DNA from: Oenanthe sinensis | Lineage: Eukaryota; Streptophyta; Magnoliopsida; Apiales; Apiaceae | Assembly: GCA_028671895.1 (NCBI GenBank) | Contig: CM053796.1 | Coordinates: 41,786,860 to 41,850,859, forward strand | Length of the DNA: 64,000 bases | Reading direction: 5' to 3' | Shown here: piece after piece, positions 38,073 through 49,759 of the stretch | How the letters are laid out: each line of letters opens with the position of its first letter | How positions within the stretch are numbered: the first letter of the stretch is position 1 | Notes under the pieces: model-generated | Told to the model about the DNA's origin: nothing | Databases searched by the model: none | Seen by the model: only the letters and a program-made list of their open reading frames with translations | Made by a program: the position numbers and the translations under genes

Positions 38073-40041
38073 AGACTACTTCTTATGGTCAAGTTAGAGA
38101 CTGCAGCTGGCGACGATACACACAAAAGCGAACGGTGATTGAAACATGTAGAAATTCTTTATACTCCGCGTTTGGTTATTAATTTTTTCGATGACATGGA
38201 TGGGAAGTGGATACTTTGACAAATAATTTTGTACGCAGGCTATGTAGCCTGGTTGTATTGCATTTTACTTTCCAATAGATCATAGATACTCTGCTTCAAC
38301 TTATGTTCTGAGATGTGTTCTTGTACAACATGACATTAGAGCACATTCTACTATCCTCCAGGCTTCAAAGCATGTAAAAGTACAGAACTGTTTCAACCAA
38401 ACAAGAAGAATAATACTACAGCATAAAAAAATTCGAGCACAAAACAAGCTACAAGTCATGTTAGATTAAAACACCATTCAGTTAGCAGGGAGAATCACAC
38501 AAACAATAAAGATCATGCTAGATTACCCTGTCAAGATCAGTCCAACATGATCATTGCATGCTATGCAATTAATATTTAAAACAAAATTTTATTAAAAAAA
38601 ACAAAATTTAAAAAATAATTTATGAAAACGACCAATAAGTGGAGAACATATTATTTATCAAATTAACAAATTATTAGGCCCACAAAATCAGACACATATG
38701 AAAACTGACATTCACACAACACTTCTCAACTCAATTTTCAATAATCATGCGAATAAAGTAATAACCTACGGAATAAAATATTATCACGTGGATAAACCCG
38801 TTTCTTTTTCGGATCCTCCGATGTTAAATAAACACCCAACCCGTATCTCATCGATCTATAATCATCTCTTATCTGTTAATTCATTATCTTAATCTTCAAT
38901 CAATTTATATATCCTTTCTATTCGTTCAATTTTCTATCTATCGATCCCTCTTTTGTTCCTCGCCGTGCATTATACACAATTATAGGGTTAGGGTTTGTTT
39001 TCTTTCGATTCACACCTTTTTTATTTTCAAATCATTCGATTTATTACGTATCTTTGATAGATATATGACTAATTTGTATTCGATTGTATTAATTTGAAGA
39101 AAGTTGTTACGTTTGAGTTTTAATAATTTTAGGGTTTGTGAAGCGCTTTGATCTGTTAATTGATTGAGGAGTTAGGTATGTTTCTTCCTTAATTTTTATT
39201 TCCTGTGATTTTTCTTGAAATTCTGTAGTTTTCCCTATTTTCAGAAGCTAGGGTTAGGGCTTTGTTGGAAATTGGGGGGTTTTTGGTTTTTGTATTTATA
39301 TGTGTTTGTGTATGAATTTATTCACTGGCTTTTAGTTGATTCCAGCTGTAATTAATCTAATTAATTTACATGATTTTTTTTAGCTGAATTTTTATACTCA
39401 CCGTTGCCTATTGCCTTTTATTGAATTTTGAAGTGCATCGTTTAGGTTGCTGTTTTTGTGTGATATATTAGTCTAGCTATTTAGAAGTGTACTTTGTCGA
39501 ATAATATGCCCACGGATTGCTTTAAATGAAGTTTTGAGAAACTTATTTAACGATAGAATGCATGTAAAGGTATAATTTTTAAAATAGTTTGCTTCAGTGA
39601 TAGCTTAAGGTTTTCTTTCGTTTATTCTTGCATACTGCTAACTAAGTAAATTACTATATAATGTCATTAGTCATTATAAGTTCAATATTGTTGATCTTTA
39701 CTACAATATGTGGAAGCAGAGTATGATGGCATCACTTGCTTTGAGATATAGTTCAGTTGCCCATGTTTTTAACTAAACTCTTCTCTTATTTAAAAACGAG
39801 AGTTGGCTGTTCAAGTCTCTAGTAGAATTAATGGAATCAGATTTCAAGTGTTTGCAAGTAGTGCTTATTGTTTTGAATTTGTGATGACTCTTAGAAATGT
39901 TTGTTCCTTTTGCATGTACTTGTGGACTTTATAGAAGTTTGATTACTTGTACAAATAGAGTAAACAAGAATGTCTGGTTATTGTTGGGGCTCTTAGTACC
40001 ATGTTCTGTAAAAATTATCTGTTACTAACTTGCAGGCCAAA
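38073..40041. other. Beta-glucosidase 3' flank and probable leader of a pseudogene
   Basis: The first 300 bases are the 3' flank of the intact beta-glucosidase. From about 38880 to 40035 the sequence looks like a leader: pyrimidine-rich start, AGGTATG-like donor near 39175 and TTGCAG acceptor at 40031-40036. No coding frame is present before 40042. Confidence 0.35.
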
Positions 40042-40780
40042 ATGGGAGAGAAATGCTCTTTTGATGAAGAGGGTTTACAGGAATTATCCCATAAGCACCC
40101 AAAACAACTTGACTGCACTGAGCATGCAACCTCACTTTCAAAAATCAATCCTTCCTCTAGCGCTTCTCAGAAAACTGAAATCCTATGATGAGTGGAAGGA
40201 ATTGGAGGACCCTTTGGGATGGAAAGAGAAGATGAAAAACCAGCAGCTATATTTTTTATAAATCAAGAGGTGTGAATTGACCATAGAGATGATTCTCAAA
40301 ATGAATATGATGATGACAGTAGCAGCGATGGTAATGGCAATGATGATGGTAAATTGCAAGTTGGTGAGTGCAGATGCTAAAGATAATATGGAGGGGAAAT
40401 ATCACTCGGAGGAAAATAGTGAATAATATCTGGATGATCACAGGTCTGATCACATGCCTCGTGACTTGGATAAATCTCTCGGAAGCTTTGAGGAGTTGCT
40501 AGATGCCCAAGAGAACTCGTATGGATCCTTTAAGATACAACCATGTGTGACTGGCTTCCATCATTCTAGTAATGAGAGGGCATTTTTACAAGGAATTAAC
40601 TAAGTTTAACGGTGCTGGTGATAAATTATTAGATGAGAATGGTGATAGGTTTGGCTTTCAGCAGTATGCATTGGAGTCTTGTGAATCCAAGTTTTGGGAT
40701 CTAACATATCCAACTGGTCTCATGACATCTTTCGATCTGCTAGCCACATGCAACATGTGGTTCAAGATTAGATTAGTTAT
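40042..40780 (+). pseudogene. Decayed gene of unknown family
   Basis: An ATG at 40042 opens a 48-codon frame (MGEKCSFDEEGLQELSHKHP...) that hits two stops at 40186. The same frame then continues with an acidic stretch (DDSQNEYDDDSSSDG) past another stop. A second frame carries SLGSFEELLDAQENSYGSF and IQPCVTGFHHSSNERAFLQG, and a third LLDENGDRFGFQQYALESC. The order and composition suggest one acidic protein broken by several frameshifts. I do not recognise the family. Confidence 0.5.
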
Positions 40781-40789
40781 AATAGAAGT

Positions 40790-41823
40790 TTTAATTAGAA
40801 GTTTTCTTGGTTATGTATATATTTGTTTATGTATATAGAGTGTTGAGTGGGAAAAAAAAAGTCATTTTGTTTTTTTTTAGCATGAATAAATGAATGGAAT
40901 ATTTTGTGTTTGTGATGTGATTTGGTTTGGTTAATTTTTATATAATGCAAGTTAAAACAAAAATATAATGTTTTTGTACTAGTTAACTTTGAGGTCTCGG
41001 ATGAGACATTTTTCTATCTTTTATTTCACTCCATTATTCACTATTCTCTCCTTTTTACCTCTTTAATAAGGATAACAATTCTTACATCGGATAAATGTTG
41101 AATTGATGTTCTTGTCCACCACAACGATTATATTTGTCATCGATAACTGCGTACACTAGAATTTTAATATGTTGAATGCAACTAAAACTAATATCAAAAT
41201 TATGCATTCTCTTATTCTCATGGTTAAACATTTCTCCTATAGAGTTAAAAATAGGGTATACTATCTAAAACGTGAATTTCATATTCTTTATTTATTATTT
41301 AAGTATGCACACATATATCATTTTAAACAGAAATACAAATGTAAATATGCACCCTCGCAATAATATATATCCAAATGGTATATATATGTATATTTCTCAA
41401 TAAAATTATTAATCAATATAAATGATCATGTGTTATTAATTTTTCATTCAATCATATAAATTAAAATATTAATATTATTTTTATTACCGTTCCACTTTTT
41501 TTATAATTCTGTTAATAATTTATTTTTTTAAATATTAGTTAAATGAGATATTTTGGTAAGTAGATCAATTTATATTCATGTTGATGTCTATGACCAACTA
41601 TTATATGACCAACTATTATATAAAGCATATATAGATAGATATTGGTTAATTAATATTAGCATGTGCTAGGAATCGATACGTGATATTATGTTAATTGTTA
41701 AATTCTCAAGCTTGGCTGAACGCCACTAAATCAAGGATCTGATTTAATAAAAGAGCTAGAAAAATAATTTTAAAAAATTGTATGTCACCCCCTCATCGTT
41801 TCACACTCCTGCTATTATACTTT
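40790..41823. other. AT-rich intergenic DNA
   Basis: Nothing supported. A tandem direct repeat containing GACCAACTATTATATGACC lies near 41590-41620. Confidence 0.45.
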
Positions 41824-42829
41824 TTACCGACAAACAGCAACCATAAACTTGGCCAACTTATCTATAACAGAAATGTCACTGCAATAAAGACAAAAAAAAT
41901 TCTGTGCAACTCCCAAAGCATTGTTCTTGATGATAAGATGTACATAATCCGGGTGAGCATAAGCTAATCTTGTCAATGCACGTACAGCCTACACATTTCA
42001 ATAGTATTTCTAGTCACATGCACTCACAATTCACATTGATAAAGACGGAGAAACTGACGAACTAGTGAATGAAGATTACCCTAACAATATAGTAACGTTT
42101 GTCAATATCCATAAGTTCCACAAAGAATGGAAGTGCCTCGTCTTTCATTACACCGCTGTATTCATCAGATCTTGCATGCGAGAGAATGGTAGCACAAAAA
42201 AGACTGACAAAAGTGCAAGATTATTCCAGAAATAAATCCCTGTAATCGAATAAAAATCCTAAATACATTTCAAATGAACACAGCGTATTAACACAGCAAA
42301 CCTTAATTTAGACGCTGAAACTTCGTTAACTGCCAACCAACACATATACACAACTACAAACATGATTGAGTAATTATGTGCATATATATACAGACCTTTC
42401 GGTAGAAGAGCGGCTCGAGCTCACTGGTAACAAAAGGAGAAGCCTGCAGATCCACAAAATCTGATAGCAGTATGAATGTTTCTTTTCCTCGGCTTCTCAA
42501 TATGCTGTCAATACCCTTATAGGAGCCTCTGCGATCAGAAACTGGCAACTTAACTCCAGAATTGTGGGCCCTGAGAAATAACATAAAAAGATGCCAAGTT
42601 TATCCATTATTTAGTAATCTACTAGTATAAAAAATAACTCGCTATTAAATGTACCCAACTCTTTCATGTATAATTGTTTTTTTTATCAATTATTATGTGA
42701 AAGATTTTTTAACAAGTGCTAGTTTTCAATTCTTAATAGGTAGGTATACCTGTTGAAAGATTTTGCAGACAAAGCTTGATTGATGTCAAAATCTTGTGTG
42801 ATCTCCCCGTATGAATTTTCCTTGGCCAT
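41824..42829 (-). pseudogene. ARM/HEAT-like helical-repeat gene or relic
   Basis: Four exon-like blocks are visible. 42750-42829 starts MAKENSYGEITQDF. 42396-42570 encodes RGSYKGIDSILRSRGKETFI and SPFVTSELEPLF, and joins the first block in frame by GT-AG. 42080 to about 42175 encodes MKDEALPFFVELMDIDKRYY. 41824-41988 encodes AVRALTRLAYAHPDYVHLII to a stop, and joins the third in frame. The junction between blocks two and three does not keep frame with any acceptor I can find. The ALPFFVEL/RALTRLAYAHPDYV pattern resembles armadillo-type helices. It may be an uncharacterised gene with a missed exon instead of a pseudogene. Confidence 0.45.
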
Positions 42830-43339
42830 GTTGACCAATTTTCGAAATATTGTTGGGTTTAATTTTAAACATGTTTTATTTAATTGTTTTGTTCTGTTTT
42901 TGGTTTGAATAAATCAACATGTACGTTGCAGTAGTCATAGGTGGGTAGGAGTTCGTGGAGAATAATTAGGATCATGTCCTCATTTGTAGGAGTTTAAGTT
43001 GTTAGCTGCTTTCCTTTATTAACCCATGTAATGTTTCATTTTATGTAGAGAGAAGAAAGAAGATCCTAGTTGCTTTTCACGCATGTATCATTAGTCTGTT
43101 TCTTACCATATCAGTTTGTATCTTACAAATATCACATTAAAGTTTTCTGGTGCCTGAAATTACAACCCCTATAAATCTCAAGCTTTCAGAACATGTTGTT
43201 GATAATGCAGCTTTAGAAACATCACTTCCAAAAAGATAATAAAGAAGCCTAACAGAATATAATATAAGATATGAATTCGAGTATTAAATAATACTCGTAA
43301 AAGATATCAAAGACAACAATTTAGATAAGATGAATCAAC

Positions 43340-43420
43340 CTTGGCGGAGAAAATGAAACAGATGCTCGAATTCATCAGCATTGAAATCACAGTCAAGTAC
43401 AGGAATATTCACCTTGTCCC
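43340..43420 (-). other. Possible orphan exon
   Basis: A minus-strand frame reads NIPVLDCDFNADEFEHLFHF and ends at a GTTGAT donor at 43339. It could be an upstream exon of the ARM-like locus. It is too short to support alone. Confidence 0.2.
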
Positions 43421-43717
43421 TCGACTACTACTAGTACTATTTTCGTGTTTTCTCACCAAAGACCCTAACCTGAGAAACATGTTTCTTTCTTTCTTTCTTT
43501 CTATCCGGGGTTTGGTTTTTTTAAATAGCTTAAATATATATATGTTTGAGATTTAAAAATATCATATTCAATATAAAATTTATTTTAAAGTATTATTAAA
43601 TCTATTCGGTTTTATTATAGAATTATTATTATATCAAAATTCAAATATGTGTTAAAATTATTTTTTATTAATTAATTTGGGATCAAATTATTTTATATAA
43701 TTATTATAATACTAATA

Positions 43718-43778
<61 letters not shown>

Positions 43779-44367
43779 ACATTAATTTGTAACATTATTG
43801 TATACATAAATATTTCTTTTTCTTTTTCTTTTTTACTTACTATAATCGTTCTAAACAATATTTTTGTATTTTAAAATATTTTATTATTAATTTTTATTTT
43901 ATTATTAATTTTTATATAATTTAAATTTATAACTTGATGCGTGAGTATGTAAAATTACAAAACCTTATTTGCTACTTCACTCAAATTATAGAGTAATTAT
44001 TTCCTCCATATTTATGATATGATATAATATAATATAACATATTTAGATTTTATAATATTTGAATAAAATATTATACAATTTTAAAATTTCATACATATAT
44101 TTAATCACAATTAATTAAATTTAAGCATAGGGGCTAATATGAACGAATATTTTAAAGATTAATTAACGGTTTATTTGAATCATATTAAAATAAAAAGGCT
44201 TATTTGCTACTCCATCAAAAACACTAGGGTGTCACTCTTTAACCCTTATTATTATTATTATATTACTTGCTTATAACCCTTGTAAATATTAAAAAATTAT
44301 ATATTAATTATTTTATATAATTTAAATATTTACTTTAATGTAATAATTTATTTTATTATTAATTTCT
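43421..44367. other. AT-rich intergenic DNA with microsatellites
   Basis: It includes (TTTC)n near 43484-43502 and a long (AT)n at 43722-43776. No gene is seen. Confidence 0.6.
43722..43776. repeat. (AT)n microsatellite
   Basis: A perfect AT run of about 55 bp. Confidence 0.9.
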
Positions 44368-44571
44368 CACTACGCCATAAGTGCTCATAGGCAATGCTTT
44401 TAGAAAGCGTTGCACTGAAAACGTTGCGGTAGCTCTGAATTTTTGACTCTTTTGCAACACTGCTAAAATAGTATTACATTAGATAAAATTTCGTGTTGCA
44501 TATTACTCACCGTGTTGCAGTGAATGCACCACTAACGAATGGTGTTGCATTAGCTATTTTTTTTAATAATT

Positions 44572-44785
44572 AGTGACGTGGTAGTGTGGGGCCCACCATG
44601 ACTGACGTGGCAGTGGGGCCCATGCTGATATGGTTGGCGGGGCCCACCAATGGGCCACCACTGCTGGCGTGGCAGTGGGACCCACACTGATGTGACAGTA
44701 GGGCCCACACTGACGTGGCAGCGAGGAGGCCCACCACTGCTGACGTGGCAGTGGGACCCACACTGACTTGGCAGTTGTGGGGCCC
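44572..44785. repeat. TGACGTGGCAxTGGGxCCCAC array, cluster 1
   Basis: Tandem degenerate units of about 25-40 bp, each with a TGACGTGGCA-like core followed by GGGGCCCAC. Four copies keep exact TGACGTGG, and the others vary (TGGCGTGGCA, TGATGTGACA, TGACTTGGCA). The region is GC-rich against an AT-rich background. Minus-strand frames through it are repeat artefacts. Confidence 0.8.
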
Positions 44786-45189
44786 ACAAATTTGGTAGCT
44801 TATTTTGGTAGTTAATTATCTATCATGGTTGGTTGATCAGGCGAATTGGTTGATTGTTTAGGTAAATTGGATGTTTATGGTATTGATTGTTTAGGTAGAT
44901 TTGATGTTTATAGGATTGGTTGGTTATTGGATATGTGACTTGGTCTTTTTATGGGATTGATGTCTATGTACAAACAAGTTCTTGCAAAAAATTTATGAAA
45001 AGTGTTGCCTTTTGCTTTTATAAGTGTTTCATTATGAATATTTAGTATTGCAATATATTACAATACATTGTTGCCAATGTTAATATTGTTGTTGCAAGGA
45101 TTTCAATTTAGTGTTGCATTTTACCAATATAGTGTTGCTGAAGGCTTTCAATTTAGTGTTGCATTATATCATAAAAGTGTTGCATAAGA

Positions 45190-45372
45190 TCAGGCCCCAC
45201 AGCTGACGTGGCATTGGTGGTCCCCCACTACTGACGTGGCACTATTGGGCCCCACTGTTGACATGACAAAAATGGGCTCATTGCTGACATGGCACTGGTG
45301 GGACCCACTGCTAACGTGACAAAACGGACCCCATTGCTGACGTGGTATGTGGGCCCCACTGCTGACCTGGCC
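45190..45372. repeat. TGACGTGGCAxTGGGxCCCAC array, cluster 2
   Basis: The same unit as cluster 1 returns about 600 bp away in the same orientation. Three copies keep exact TGACGTGG, and variants include TGACATGGCA, TAACGTGACA and TGACCTGGCC. Confidence 0.8.
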
Positions 45373-45769
45373 CACATTTGTTTCAGCTTCACATTTAAAG
45401 CAACACTAAATTTTGTTGCATTTATACTATGGTGGTGTTGCATTATGACCAATATGCAATACTTTCAGCGGTGTTGCATTACACAACAAAAGCGTTGCAT
45501 TAGAGGTCAAAGACAATGGCCGCAGATGCAACACACAAAAAGTGTTGCCTTTTTCGATTTCAGGCCTAAGGCAACACCATTTGGCACATAAGACAACATC
45601 AGAGAGCATTGCATATGAGCACTTATGGCGTAGTGTCTTTCTACATTTTTTATACAATGTTGTTCATATATTAATATTTATAAAATTTAATTAAAAGTCA
45701 TAATTTTAAATAAACAACAAAATTTAAATGGTGATGAAATTGGATTAAATGTAAGTACAACTATATTAA

Positions 45770-45960
45770 ATAAAAATTATAAGGTAAATAAAGTTCTTAA
45801 AATTGAAAATTGAAAATATAATTTAGATATAATATAATATTATCTCTGAGCAGCTGTATAAAAGAAAGAATATCGTTGGTAGAGTTGTATATATGATTAT
45901 ATATATATGTGTGTGTATTTTAATATTATAATAATATAATATACTTTGTATTTTATTTTT
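45770..45960 (-). mobile_element. Helitron fragment, copy 3
   Basis: CAGCTGTATAAAAGAAAG and GGTAGAGTTGTATATATGAT match the conserved blocks of the Helitrons at 8650 and 33471. The preceding AAATAAAAATTATAAGGTAA also aligns with copy 1. Ends are degraded. Confidence 0.5.
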
Positions 45961-46079
45961 TATATTTAATTTTAATTAATTAAAAGAATTTTTATACGAG
46001 TATATTACAATAAATGTATTTAGTATAACGGTGTATGTTATTTTATTGATTAATTTAATTTAAATAAAAGAGTTTGTAT

Positions 46080-46340
46080 AAGAATGTATTTTAATTAAAG
46101 TTTAATTAAAAATTGTGTTTGGAGTTGAATAGTAGATAATATATAATTTTGAACCAAAGATTAAAAAAAATTACAAGTTTACTTATAAAAATATAATAGT
46201 ATCAATATATAAGGGTGTATTTTAGTTAAAATTTAATTAAAAATTTTATTTAGAGTTTGAGTATGTGAAAAATATTATGATCAATTTAATTAAAAATTAT
46301 ATTTTGGAATTTGAGTAAGTGACAAATAAATCATTATTAA
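46080..46340. repeat. Degenerate AT-rich tandem repeats
   Basis: A unit containing TTTAATTAAAAATT followed by TTGGAGTTTGAGTA-like sequence recurs at about 46100, 46220 and 46290. No function is visible. Confidence 0.45.
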
Positions 46341-46528
46341 AAATTCGATAGTTATGTCCTTTTATATGATTCAACTAGAGTAATGAAAATGATAAAAAAG
46401 TTCTCTACTTGGTTATGGGTTTGAACACGTAAACAATAATTTGCTAGCTTGTTACAGCTTAACATGTTCTAAATGTTTAATAGTCTGCCATATTATATTG
46501 TACTGACATGTTTTGCATGAATTATAGC

Positions 46529-47027
46529 TAGAGCTGTAAACGAACCGGACATGTTCGGTAAGCTCGGTATGTTCGTCCGTGTTTGAGTTCGTTAAGCTCG
46601 TCCGATAAGCTTAACGAACTCGAGTTCGAACAATAAAATATGTTCGGTAAGGTTACCGAACATTGTTCGGTTCGTTAAGATTTTCGTCCGAGTTCGTTAA
46701 GAGTTCGTCCGAGTTCGTTCGAGTTCGGTAAGCTCGAGTTCGTTCGATAGAAAATAATAATATTTACATTTTTTTATTTTTTAAATTATTATATTTATTT
46801 TTTTTACAAAATTATATATATAATTACCGAAATGTTCGTGTTCGGTTCGTGTTCGGTTCGGTATGTTCGCGAACTGTTCGTGTTCGTTCGGTTCGTTACC
46901 GAACTCGAGTTCGGACAAGAAAAATTGTCCGATAAGCTTACCGAACATTGTTCGGTTCATTAAGAATTTGTTCGTGTTCGTTAAAAGTTCGTCCGAGTTC
47001 GTCCGAGTTCGGTTCGTTTACAGCTCT
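46529..47027. mobile_element. Mutator-like nonautonomous element with 9-bp target duplication
   Basis: The ends TAGAGCTGTAAACGAACCG and CGGTTCGTTTACAGCTCT are inverted repeats. AATTATAGC lies directly outside both ends (46520-46528 and 47028-47036), the 9-bp duplication typical of Mutator elements. The 499-bp body is packed with GTTCGGTTCG, GAGTTCGT and CGAACTCGAG motifs in both orientations, so it can fold extensively. Confidence 0.88.
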
Positions 47028-47096
47028 AATTATAGCATATAACAACAAATAACACTAAGATGTTATGATTATACTTCACAGGATTTTTATTATGTG

Positions 47097-47098
<2 letters not shown>

Positions 47099-47149
<51 letters not shown>
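47099..47149. repeat. (TA)n microsatellite
   Basis: A perfect TA run of about 50 bp. Confidence 0.9.
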
Positions 47150-47152
<3 letters not shown>

Positions 47153-47559
47153 ACGTATTTCTATATTTAAGGAGTAATTATAATCCGATTTAAATTCTTT
47201 CGCACTTATAACTACTTATCCTTATATCTTGCACATTTGTAGGAGCATATATATTAAAATAAATTAAGTTTAGAAAATAATAAACACATTATATTTTTAA
47301 ATTTATAAGATATTGCACGTAACTTTAAATCTTAATAAAATGAGTTTTATTTAATATTTTTTTAGTTATTATTTTTTGAATAAAAATATTTTCAAAATCC
47401 TTTTATTCAAAAAAAAGAATTATTAAAAAATAGTAAATATTTTTTTTATTTAGATCTTGAATTGTGTGCAATAATAGATAAAAAGATGAGAGAGGGAGGG
47501 AGTACACAAGTGTTGAGTGTATATATATGCAAAATTTTAGAAAACGTGACTCACTTCTA

Positions 47560-47803
47560 CTCCCTCCGTCCCCCTTCAAGTGACACTTTTCAATGGTCAA
47601 AAATTTTAAAATTTGACCAAATATTACATATATTATATAATTAAAAAAGTTATAAAATATATATCATTGACAAATTTATATAATTTTCTTTAAAATGTAC
47701 ATTTAAGATTTTGAAAATTATAAATATATATATTTTTAATTTTCGGTCAAAATTAATTAAATTTGAACGTTGAAAAGTTACACTTGAGGTCGGACGAAAG
47801 GAG
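47560..47803. mobile_element. Stowaway-type MITE 1
   Basis: It begins CTCCCTCCGTCCCCC and ends with the imperfect inverse GGTCGGACGAAAGGAG, flanked by TA on both sides. It is 244 bp with extra internal inverted repeats (TTTGACCAAAT against TTTCGGTCAAA). CTCCCTCCGT ends are the Stowaway/Mariner signature. Confidence 0.8.
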
Positions 47804-47969
47804 TATATAAAAGCCCACTCCGAACGTGTTGTATGTTCATCTTTCAAAATTTCATGTATTTAACGAGTTTAATTTCTCCAATCTCCTAGTATTCTCATTT
47901 ATTATATACTATAATATTTTTTTAAAAAGGAAATCCAAGAGTGTCTTAGCTCATCCCCTATAAATATTA

Positions 47970-48229
47970 CTCCCTCAGTTTCACCAATTTATTTACGTTT
48001 CGAAAAGAAAGTCCAACACGCATTTTAAGGTGCATATAAAGTATAGTTTCATAACTTATTTTTATTTATTTTTTCTGAATAAAAATTTAAACATTCAATT
48101 TTTATTCAAAAACAAAAAATTATTAAAATAAGTTACGGAACTATACTTTATATGCACCTTAAAATGCGTGACGAACCCTCTCTCCAAAACGTAAACAAGT
48201 GGGTGGGTGGGTGGGTGGGTGGGAGGGAG
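47970..48229. mobile_element. Stowaway-type MITE 2
   Basis: It begins CTCCCTCAGTTTCACC and ends GGGTGGGAGGGAG with TA at both flanks. Long internal arms pair (TAAAGTATAGTTTCATAACTT against AAGTTACGGAACTATACTTTA). Near the right end a (GGGT)n expansion at 48199-48222 has grown out of the terminal repeat. Confidence 0.8.
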
Positions 48230-48231
48230 TA

Positions 48232-49171
48232 TAAAATAATGGATTCTAGGGATTTAGATAATTTATTTTGCATATCAACTCTAATAATATTCTATATATT
48301 GATACCCTATAATAATAATAATAAATTTGAACCTAGTTAGTCTTAAAAAGAAGGGAAAAAAGATGTGAGAAAAAAGGAGGAAATAATTTTTTTATTCATT
48401 AGAATACCCTAAAGGATTTTTATTAATAGAACACGGGCTAATAAAATTTAGAATAATATAGTGATTTAGAAAATCACTAGAATACTCTTAGAGTTGATTT
48501 TATGTTATCTTCCCGGTTTTGGATGATATTGGACTTGCTCTCAGTGTGCTACACAAAACATATTTATATGTAAATCTAAGTTTATGGAATTTATTGAATT
48601 GGATTTGTGGTGTAAGAAAAAGGGGAAATGATAAAATGTAGTTTGTGTATATTTATCAAATATGCTACAAGAATTAAACTTTCAAATCAATAATATGTCT
48701 TGCACAAGACTGAAAAGAAAAAGTATTTGAATTTATACGTTCTCGATGATAACATTATATTATTAACGTGTCTATAAGATATACAACTCTATTAATGTCA
48801 TGATTATAAGATACGCTTGCAGTGATACCGCTTTTTAACGAAATGCTGTTATGAATGCCGTATATAGTCGAATATTTTGATTATTTCATACTTAAAAAAA
48901 AAGGTATAATGAGCCATCACCCTAATTACAGGGCCAAAAGCTTGAAGGAACAATAACATAAAATAAAAACATAAAGAACAACCAACAACCTACATGAGGC
49001 CATCTGTAAAACAATTCACTTTCATTTGGCATGGTAGTCGAGACAATTCCAAGTGAATAAAGAAAACATGAGAACAATACAGTAAATGAAAAGAACTCAG
49101 ATGAACTTCAACTTGAAATGAAATACCGTTTGGACACTCTGTCATTCACCGTGCACATCAAAATATATTAA
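48232..49171. other. Intergenic AT-rich DNA
   Basis: No gene or bounded element recognised. Confidence 0.5.
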
Positions 49172-49747
49172 CTAGATAAGCCACGTGTTATCTGCATCCT
49201 TTAAACCCAGAGCATTGACACATTTAACTGATCGACCATCCTCCACCGAGTAGACATTACAGCTGGGATGAACTAGAACATTTATCATGTTTGGTTACTC
49301 CACATTTTGTTGCATTTCTTTAACTGCTAAAACAGAAAAAGAGTTGAGACCAACACGTATTGCTCTATCCCCTAAACTACTTACTGGAACCCAAACTTTT
49401 TTCGACCATCAAACCTTCTTACGGCTGTCACTGTAAGATCCTAAACAAACAACCATCAGCTGTCCTTTTAATTCAAAGGCATACCTAACAGCATATCTGA
49501 CATTGATTCTAATACTACTATGGTTAAATGAAACCGTTTCCTGCTTCCATACTCCAGCAGAAATATTGTATGATGCCACATGTCCATATCGATTGACAAA
49601 ATAGAAAAGTCCCCGAATGAACACAACAATACAATCATCACACAAAAAAGGCACTCGCACAAACTTTTTAGTACATCTATTTTCTCTACGGCTAAATGTA
49701 CTAATGGAATGATTCTGTACACCACAACGTTTCAGAACTACGAACAC
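49172..49747 (-). pseudogene. F-box/kelch-type interaction-domain relic
   Basis: A frame of about 112 codons contains GLFYFVNRYGHVASYNISAG and YAFELKGQLMVVCLGSYSDS, the pattern of plant F-box associated or kelch-like propeller domains. The same frame continues through stops near 49409 and 49295, with VWVPVSSLGDRAIRVGLNSF and NVLVHPSCNVYSVEDGRSVK, to a final stop at 49172. No F-box or start is seen upstream, so only the C-terminal half remains. Confidence 0.55.
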
Positions 49748-49759
49748 AAAATCTTATCT

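Larger units (their letters stand above)
44368..45635. mobile_element. Nonautonomous CACTA (En/Spm) transposon
   Basis: Both ends carry the inverted repeat CACTACGCCATAAGTGCTCA, and TCT is duplicated on each side (44365-44367 and 45636-45638), the 3-bp duplication of CACTA elements. At 1268 bp it has no transposase frame. Subterminal copies of GTGTTGCA and variants (for example near 44500, 45110, 45430, 45475) resemble transposase-binding repeats of this class. Two internal arrays are listed separately. Confidence 0.93.

Noticed and set aside
43341..43556. Plus-strand 71-codon frame MAEKMKQMLEF...
   Set aside because: No homology or splice context; the opposite strand has a better exon-like frame.
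44550..44789. Overlapping minus-strand frames with repeated WAPQLPSQ/CHVSSGG-like peptides
   Set aside because: They are translations of the TGACGTGGCA tandem array in a CACTA element; several frames are open at once because of the repeat.
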